Both the position numbers and the translations under genes were made by a program. Shown here in pieces: positions 32,418 through 37,267 of a stretch of 37,267 bases of DNA. The stretch comes from Mycolicibacterium peregrinum (GTDB lineage: Bacteria; Actinomycetota; Actinomycetes; Mycobacteriales; Mycobacteriaceae): positions 1-37,267 of the forward strand of contig NZ_LZSY01000146.1 in NCBI RefSeq assembly GCF_001665625.1, written 5' to 3'. Each line of letters begins with the position of its first letter. The first letter of the stretch is position 1. The notes below the pieces were generated by a model. The model was given only the letters and a program-made list of their open reading frames with translations, was not told the DNA's origin and did not search any database.

Positions 32418-34373
32418 TCAACGCCGGTTGCGGGCCAGCTCGCTCAGCATGGCGTTGTAGGCGTCGAGTTCGTCGTCGTACCCGCGATCGCTGTGGCGGT
32501 CCTCGCGTGCACCCGCCCGGCGGTCCTGACGTGCCCACTGGGCCACCAGGGCAATCACCACGATGACGACCGGCAGCTCGCTCGAACCCCAGGCAATGGC
32601 GCCGCCCATATGTTGGTCATCCGAAATACTCTGCAACCAAGGCAGATTGACGGACCGGTAGAAGCTCTCGCCCAGGGACGAGGTCATCGTCATCGTGGCG
32701 ATACCGAAGAAGGCATGGAACGGCATCACCGCGAACAGGAGCCCGAGCCGCCCCAGGAAGGGGAGTCGCCGCGGACCGGGGTCGATGCCGATGATCCCCC
32801 AGTAATACAGGTAGCCGGTCAGCAGGAAATGCACGCTCATGAACTCGTGGCCCCAGTGATACCGGATCAAGGTGTCGAACAGGGGCGTGAAGTACACGAG
32901 GTACAGCGATCCGACGAACAGGAGGAACGCCGTCACGGGGTGCGACAGGAATCGCGTCACCGGGGCGTGCACGAACCACACCAGCCACTCGCGGGGACCA
33001 GGCGTTTTACCTTTCGGCGCGGAGGGCAGCACCCGCAGCGCGAGCGTGACAGGTGCACCGAGCACCAGGAGTACCGGGACGAACATGTTCAGCGCCATGT
33101 GTTCGCCCATGTGCACGCTGAACATCGCTGATCCGTAGGCCCGCACTCCGGAGCTCGTGGTGATCAGCAAGGCGAGGCAACCCAGAGACCAGGCGATCGT
33201 GCGTCCCACCGGCCACTGGTCACCGCGTCGCCGCAGCCGAACCACCGCGACGAGGTAGCCGAGTGCAAGCACGATGGCTGCGGTCCCGATCAGGGGGTCG
33301 AACCGCCACTCGGTGATCAGGCTGACCGGATTCGGCGGCGCATCGAGCTGATAGCCCAAAAAGACGTCCCACGTGGTGAACTCGTGGACCGTGAATCGGG
33401 GAGGCACACTGTTCGCGGCGAGCGCCACCGCGGCGGTGACGACGATCATGGCCGCCGCGGACACACTGTTGACCAGTCGCGACGGCGTGCGCCGAGCCAA
33501 CAGAAGTACGCCGTCGCCGGCCCACACCAGTACCAGCAGCACCCCGGCGACCACCACGGCCCGCCCGTAGGCCGACCCCAGGATCGGCAACCCGCCCAAC
33601 ATCAGCGTGGCCAGGAGGGCGCCGTAGACGATCGTGACCGCACCGCACGTCAGTTGCAACGCCTGGATCCGGCGTCGGAACACAACGTCCTGCAGTAGCG
33701 CGGAGACGATCTTCGTTCCGGTCCACACCGCCATCGCCACCGAGAACACGATGACGGCGCTCGTGGCGATGTCGTGATCCGGTCCCTGCCCGGCATTCCC
33801 GGTCACCGGTACCGCGATGACGCCGATCAACGCAGGCAGCAGTGCCACGCAATGACCCATCCAGCGGAGAGTGAACCGCACGCCGACCGCCAACACCAGC
33901 GCACATATCGCTGTCACGCACCAGCCGCGGGCGACCTCGGAGGCCGCGATGGTGCTTCCGAGCCCGGGCCCGGCGACAAGCCGGCCGATGGGAATCCCCG
34001 CGTCGGCGGACGCCGAGATGACGATCATCGCGGTGGCGCAGCAGGCCCAGAAAATGGCGATGCGTTCGACAAGCAGATGCACCGGAAAGGATGCCGCGTC
34101 GATCCGCCCGTCCTCGCGAGGTGTCGCGGTCGTCACAATCCAGACAAGTGCTCCGACGCAAAGCACAGCAGCCAAAGTGCCGGCCCAGTGCCCGAGCAGC
34201 CGAGCTGCACTGGTGGCCGTTCCCGGGTCAGCGATGCCTGCAGCGGCCAGCCGCTGCGCGCCCAGGTGCGCGCCGCTCATGGACAACACCACAGTGCAAC
34301 CTGCGACGATGCCGAGCAGTGTCAGGCGTTCCCGCCACACCCCGGCCGCAGTGGACATGCGCACTCGCGCCAT
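32418..34373 (-). CDS. CopD/CtaG fusion membrane protein (Rv0102-like)
   Basis: This large polytopic membrane protein of about 651 residues corresponds to Rv0102 of M. tuberculosis, which also lies beside nrp and ctpB. The N-terminal half resembles the copper-import protein CopD. The C-terminal half is a CtaG-type domain linked to copper supply of cytochrome oxidase: VHMGEHMALNMFVPVLLVLGAPVTL, HPVTAFLLFVGSLYLVYFTPLFDTLI, HEFMSVHFLLTGYLYYWGIIGIDP, MPFHAFFGIATMT and DQHMGGAIAWGSSELP. The many His and Met residues at helix ends fit copper handling. ATG 34373, about 11 bases after GGAAGG, is chosen; ATG 34421 upstream and ATG 34358 are alternatives. A palindromic operator overlaps the probable -10 of this gene (TAGAAT on the minus strand). 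Confidence 0.9.
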   Translation of the reverse strand: MARVRMSTAAGVWRERLTLLGIVAGCTVVLSMSGAHLGAQRLAAAGIADPGTATSAARLLGHWAGTLAAVLCVGALVWIVTTATPREDGRIDAASFPVHLLVERIAIFWACCATAMIVISASADAGIPIGRLVAGPGLGSTIAASEVARGWCVTAICALVLAVGVRFTLRWMGHCVALLPALIGVIAVPVTGNAGQGPDHDIATSAVIVFSVAMAVWTGTKIVSALLQDVVFRRRIQALQLTCGAVTIVYGALLATLMLGGLPILGSAYGRAVVVAGVLLVLVWAGDGVLLLARRTPSRLVNSVSAAAMIVVTAAVALAANSVPPRFTVHEFTTWDVFLGYQLDAPPNPVSLITEWRFDPLIGTAAIVLALGYLVAVVRLRRRGDQWPVGRTIAWSLGCLALLITTSSGVRAYGSAMFSVHMGEHMALNMFVPVLLVLGAPVTLALRVLPSAPKGKTPGPREWLVWFVHAPVTRFLSHPVTAFLLFVGSLYLVYFTPLFDTLIRYHWGHEFMSVHFLLTGYLYYWGIIGIDPGPRRLPFLGRLGLLFAVMPFHAFFGIATMTMTSSLGESFYRSVNLPWLQSISDDQHMGGAIAWGSSELPVVIVVIALVAQWARQDRRAGAREDRHSDRGYDDELDAYNAMLSELARNRR

Positions 34374-34427
34374 AGTCGAACCGGCCTTCCGCCGCGGAAC
34401 CGAACCGAACGTCGCGGCCATGCGATT

Positions 34428-34446
34428 CTACGACAACGTGTCGTAG
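34428..34446. promoter_or_regulatory. 19-bp palindromic operator in the copD/ctaG promoter
   Basis: CTACGACAACGTGTCGTAG has perfect eight-base arms (CTACGACA/TGTCGTAG) around ACG. It overlaps TAGAAT (34430-34425 on the minus strand), the likely -10 box of the CopD/CtaG gene, so a bound protein would repress that gene. Half-sites of the type TACNACA are typical of BlaI/CopY-family repressors. No such regulator is encoded in this window. Confidence 0.65.
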
Positions 34447-34459
34447 TGCTGATGGGTGC

Positions 34460-34488
34460 GGGAACTCTGGCACTCTCGTCTGCGACCA
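34460..34488 (+). promoter_or_regulatory. ECF-type promoter of the DUF5134-type gene
   Basis: GGGAAC at 34460-34465, 17 bases, then CGACCA at 34483-34488, about 41 bases before the ATG at 34530. It lies next to the palindromic operator, so the divergent pair seems to answer to two different regulators. Confidence 0.75.
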
Positions 34489-34529
34489 AGAGACGAAGCC
34501 GCCCGACACTCTTGTAGACAGGACCCGGA

Positions 34530-35168
34530 ATGATCGCCGATCTTGCACTCCGCTGGGTTGTGACGGGGTTGTTCGCGTTGAGCGCGGTCGAGTGCGCCTA
34601 CGCGTTGGTGGGCTCGCGTGGCCGGCCGAGCGCTGTGATGAGCCAACTGCTGCATCTGGCGATGGCCGTCGCGATGATGGTGATGGCCTGGCCGCGAGGG
34701 GCCGAACTGCCCACACTCGGCCCGATGTTCTTCTTCCTGGTCGCCGCGGCCTGGTTCCTGGCCGGTGTGCTGAGGTCCGCAACGACCCAGGGGCGGGCGA
34801 TCGACGGCTATCACGCCGCAATGATGCTGGCGATGGCCTGGATGTACGCCGCCATGAACGGCAATGTGCTTGGGCGCCATACCGAAACGGTCGCCGCGGG
34901 CGGTCAGGACATGCACGCCATGCACATGACCGGACACCATGGCAGCACCACGATGGCCATGGAACACGTCTCGGCGCAGCCGCCGCTCTGGATCCCTGCC
35001 GTCAACTGGCTGCTGACCATTGGTTTCGCGATTGCCGCCGCGGTGTGGCTGCACCGCTACTTCGCGGCACGTCAGCAGTCCGACACTTCGCCGTTCTCGC
35101 ATTTCGGCACACTGTGCCGGACGATGATGGCCGCCGGTATGGCGATCATGTTCGGCGTGATGGTGTAA
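34530..35168 (+). CDS. DUF5134-type membrane protein with Met/His-rich loop
   Basis: This 212-residue membrane protein has about six helices and resembles the DUF5134 family found near copper genes in actinobacteria. Between helix four and the next helix is an outward-type loop, GGQDMHAMHMTGHHG followed by TTMAMEH, with clustered Met and His residues. This is the composition of periplasmic Cu(I)/Cu(II)-binding segments in proteins such as PcoA and CopB. Further Met-rich stretches lie in the helices (MAVAMMVMAW, MMLAMAWMYAAMNG). Its promoter carries the shared ECF boxes. It is divergent from the CopD/CtaG gene. A role in copper uptake or delivery is inferred; no enzyme activity is evident. Confidence 0.85.
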   Translation: MIADLALRWVVTGLFALSAVECAYALVGSRGRPSAVMSQLLHLAMAVAMMVMAWPRGAELPTLGPMFFFLVAAAWFLAGVLRSATTQGRAIDGYHAAMMLAMAWMYAAMNGNVLGRHTETVAAGGQDMHAMHMTGHHGSTTMAMEHVSAQPPLWIPAVNWLLTIGFAIAAAVWLHRYFAARQQSDTSPFSHFGTLCRTMMAAGMAIMFGVMV

Positions 35169-35173
35169 GCGGC

Positions 35174-35899
35174 TCAGGCGGCTGGGTCGTCCGCGGCACG
35201 GAGATGACGACGGGTCGGTGCGGCCGGGCCCGATTCGTCATCTTCACCGTGTGCCCTGGGCGACGGGTCGTTCGGTCGCTTGGTGCGTGACGCCCACATC
35301 GAGACGATCGCCGCCAGAGCCACCGGGACATGACTCAGGACCCGGACCGGGGTGACGAGTCCCGCCAGCGCATCCGACACCACGTAATAGGTGAGGAATC
35401 CGCAGTAGATCACCAGCACGCACGCCAGACCGGGCGCGATTCGACGGCGGAAGGCCATCGCGATCGTCGCGATTCCCAGCGCCGCGGACCACGCCGTGGA
35501 CTCGTTCAGCAGGTGGGCTCCGCTGGCCGAGCCATGGTGGGCTGCAACCATCCCGAAATTGATGCCTGCCGCCTGCGCGACCGCCAAGCCCAGCTGGACG
35601 ATCCCGATGGTGATGATCGCGGTGGTCAGCAGGTGTGGGCTCAGCCGGTGCCAGAGTCCGCTCAGCGCGCCGGCCCCGCGGTCCGGGCGTCCGCTGACTG
35701 CGCCGATCAGTCCGGTGTCGGCCAGGTCGCGCAATTGCAGCCCCAGCGCTCCGGCCCGGTCGTACCAGTTGGCACACTCCTGGCAGTCACGCAGATGCTC
35801 GTCGACGCGCGCAGAGGGGACCGGCTCACGCTCCCCATCCAGGCGCGCCGAAAGCGCCTCTCGTGCCACCACGCATTCCACCGGGCCATTCTCCCGCAT
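35174..35899 (-). CDS. Zinc-finger anti-sigma-like membrane protein (candidate SigC partner)
   Basis: This 241-residue protein has the cytoplasmic zinc-binding anti-sigma (zf-HC2) motif His35-x3-Cys39-x2-Cys42 in VDEHLRDCQECANWY, with ECVVAREALSARLDGE before it, the usual lead-in. Four membrane helices follow (LLTTAIITIGIVQLGLAVAQ, AWSAALGIATIAMAF, ACVLVIYCGFLTYYVV and SHVPVALAAIVSMWA), with HH in an external loop (AAHHGSASGAH). The ATG at 35899 follows GCGAGG; a GTG at 35917 is an alternative. It seems to correspond to Rv0093c, which lies next to the PPE1/nrp locus of M. tuberculosis. As the only anti-sigma-like gene here, it may hold SigC at the membrane. This is a proposal, since SigC is usually described without a partner. 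Confidence 0.8.
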   Translation of the reverse strand: MRENGPVECVVAREALSARLDGEREPVPSARVDEHLRDCQECANWYDRAGALGLQLRDLADTGLIGAVSGRPDRGAGALSGLWHRLSPHLLTTAIITIGIVQLGLAVAQAAGINFGMVAAHHGSASGAHLLNESTAWSAALGIATIAMAFRRRIAPGLACVLVIYCGFLTYYVVSDALAGLVTPVRVLSHVPVALAAIVSMWASRTKRPNDPSPRAHGEDDESGPAAPTRRHLRAADDPAA

Positions 35900-35957
35900 T
35901 GACCTCGCGGATTGCACACCCGCTGGGCTGCGCCGCCCCGAACGTCGACAGCGCCGG

Positions 35958-37103
35958 TCACACCGTCGGTGAGTAGGGCAGATTGCTGCTGGTCTGCGGG
36001 TCGACCTGCACCGGTCTGCCCACGTAGGGGAACGCCCGTTGCGGGCAGGCCGGGCGGTCGCAGATCCGGCAACCCGCGCCGATGGGCACCGTGGCCTCGG
36101 GATCGCTCAGATCGATGCCCGCCGAATAGACGAGCTTGTCGGCATGGCTCAGGTCGCAGCCGAGCCCGATGGCGAAACTCTTGGGTGTACCCAGATATCG
36201 GCTCGGTGCCGACGCCGAGGTTCTCGCGATCCAGAAATAGCTCCGGCCGTCAGGCATCTGAGCGACCTGGGTCAAGAACTCGCCGGGACGGGAGAAAGCT
36301 TGGTGCACCACCCACAGTGGACAGTTTCCGCCCACCCGGGAGAAGTGAAAGGCGGTGGCGGACTGCCGCTTCGAGATGTTTCCCGCGCTGTCGGTGCGAA
36401 CGAAGATGAACGGCACGCCACGCGCATCCGGCCGCTGAAGAGTGGACAGCCGATGACAGATCGTCTCGAATCCCATCTCGAACCGCCGGGCGAGCTGATC
36501 GATGTCGTAACGCAGATCCTCGGCGGCGGACAGGAACATCCGGTAGGGGAGTAACAGGGCGCCGGCGAAGTAGTTGGCCAGCCCGATCCGCGCGACATCC
36601 CTTGCTTCCGAGCTCAACTGGTCATCGGTGGCCACGATCGAATTGATCAGCTCAGAGTGCAGCAGCAAGGCAATCTGGGTAGCGAGCTGGAATGCGCGCT
36701 GGCCCGGCAGCAGCCATCGCGCCACGTGGAGTGTGCCGGCTTCGGGCTGGTACCGGCGTTTGACGCTGGACCCCAGGACATCTCCGTTGTCCACGATCAC
36801 CGAGATGCCGAACTCCGTGGACAACAGATCGGCCAGTTGCCGGTCGAGGCCGCCGATCTGGAGACGGTGACGGGTGAACAGGTCTTCGGCGGCGCGGTCG
36901 AGCGCATCGATGTAATTGCGCCGGTCGTAGAAGAAATCACGTACCTCTTCGAACGGCATCGGCTGTTGGGTACCGGTTTGCGCATCCAAGTTGGTCCGGC
37001 CGTGGACGGCCTCCAGCTCGGCGGTGGCGTCGTGCAACCGGCGGTGCATGGTGACCATTGCCTGGCCCACCTCGGGCATGCGCGCGACGAGCTCTTCGAT
37101 CTG
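35958..37103 (-). CDS. RamB/ScfR-type transcriptional regulator, 5' end missing
   Basis: This is the C-terminal part, about 380 residues, of a regulator like RamB (Rv0465c), which controls acetate and propionate metabolism genes. It includes the acyl-binding domain (DFFYDRRNYIDALDRAAEDL, ELINSIVATDDQLSSEARDVARIGLANYFAGALLLPY, FETICHRLSTLQRPDARGVPFIFVR) and the Cys-rich end CRICDRPACPQRAFPYVGRP. The N-terminal helix-turn-helix would lie beyond the window. The true coding sequence in this orientation stops making sense upstream of 37103: the residues expected next (YFTPDADARL and on) are found on the other strand. The frame is open to 37262, but those extra codons are not real protein. Confidence 0.88.
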   Translation of the reverse strand, partial: QIEELVARMPEVGQAMVTMHRRLHDATAELEAVHGRTNLDAQTGTQQPMPFEEVRDFFYDRRNYIDALDRAAEDLFTRHRLQIGGLDRQLADLLSTEFGISVIVDNGDVLGSSVKRRYQPEAGTLHVARWLLPGQRAFQLATQIALLLHSELINSIVATDDQLSSEARDVARIGLANYFAGALLLPYRMFLSAAEDLRYDIDQLARRFEMGFETICHRLSTLQRPDARGVPFIFVRTDSAGNISKRQSATAFHFSRVGGNCPLWVVHQAFSRPGEFLTQVAQMPDGRSYFWIARTSASAPSRYLGTPKSFAIGLGCDLSHADKLVYSAGIDLSDPEATVPIGAGCRICDRPACPQRAFPYVGRPVQVDPQTSSNLPYSPTV

Positions 37104-37267
37104 CCGACTCAGTACTTCACCCCCGATGCCGATGCCCGGCTGGTGTCGGATCTGCGCGAGATCCTGGCCGACGGCCCGACCACCTCGGCCCAGATCGAAG
37201 AGCTCGTCGCGCGCATGCCCGAGGTGGGCCAGGCAATGGTCACCATGCACCGCCGGTTGCACGCCAC
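37024..37267. repeat. Inverted repeat with flipped segment at the right edge
   Basis: Bases 37034-37103 recur as an exact reverse complement at 37191-37260 (70 of 70). The match goes on for seven more bases beyond a three-base indel, to the last base of the window. Both copies encode QIEELVARMPEVGQAM of the RamB-like protein, once on each strand. The segment between (37104-37190) encodes, on the plus strand, the residues that should precede them (PTQYFTPDADARLVSDLRE). The sequence thus folds back on itself. A chimeric or mis-assembled contig end is the simplest explanation; a real inversion is the alternative. Confidence 0.85.

Noticed and set aside
32137..32538. Long N-terminal extension of the WhiB protein
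   Set aside because: It would run across the ECF promoter and the antisense of the metallothionein-like gene and has no WhiB-family counterpart.
37104..37262. Open frame extending the RamB-like protein on the minus strand
   Set aside because: Its residues are merely the antisense of the true upstream coding sequence, which is readable on the plus strand; the junction is the fold-back.

Overview
The window is high-GC actinobacterial DNA and almost certainly mycobacterial, probably from an environmental or rapid-growing species. A PPE protein, SigC, CtpB, FcoT, FadD10, a RamB/ScfR-type regulator and a cobalamin-riboswitch-controlled metE all have recognisable M. tuberculosis counterparts. Leaderless TANNNT promoters and GTG/TTG starts also fit. 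The right edge carries an inverted repeat that looks like a contig-end artefact.

Layout. About 0.5-1.9 kb holds two exported proteins. At 1.96-4.6 kb a B12 riboswitch precedes metE. At 4.6-8.8 kb a GntR/FCD regulator faces an operon of flavin monooxygenase, class III CoA-transferase and CitE-like lyase, with a perfect palindrome and a leaderless promoter between them. An LCM-type methyltransferase follows. At 9.75-20.8 kb lies an isonitrile lipopeptide (INLP) locus equivalent to M. tuberculosis Rv0096-Rv0101: PPE-PPW protein, Fe(II)/2-oxoglutarate oxidase, FcoT, FadD10, ACP and an NRPS. The NRPS has only one module (C-A-PCP-R). A free HMA copper-binding protein and a PepSY membrane protein come next. 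At 20.8-28.3 kb, two convergent Lrp/AsnC paralogues adjoin a polyamine-type ABC importer operon that also encodes a nitrilase-fold amidase, an RraA-like protein and a beta-keto acid cleavage enzyme. At 28.4-35.9 kb lies a copper block: SigC, CtpB, a WhiB protein with a membrane protein, a 36-residue Cys-rich metallothionein-like peptide, a CopD/CtaG fusion, a His/Met-rich DUF5134-type protein and a zinc-finger anti-sigma-like membrane protein. The window ends in a RamB/ScfR-type regulator.

How it works together. The most striking signal is a promoter of the form (G/C)GGAAC-N17-CGAC(C/T)A with constant 17-base spacing. I found it six times, each time upstream of a gene in the INLP or copper blocks: PPE, oxidase, PepSY protein, ctpB, whiB (minus strand) and the DUF5134 gene. 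It looks like one ECF-sigma regulon, and the SigC encoded beside ctpB is the obvious candidate. The inferred picture is that INLP is made and exported to capture metal, the PepSY and HMA proteins reduce or receive it, CtpB and CopD/CtaG deliver copper across and into the membrane, and the metallothionein buffers the excess. A catabolic island under its own regulators sits in the middle of this regulon.
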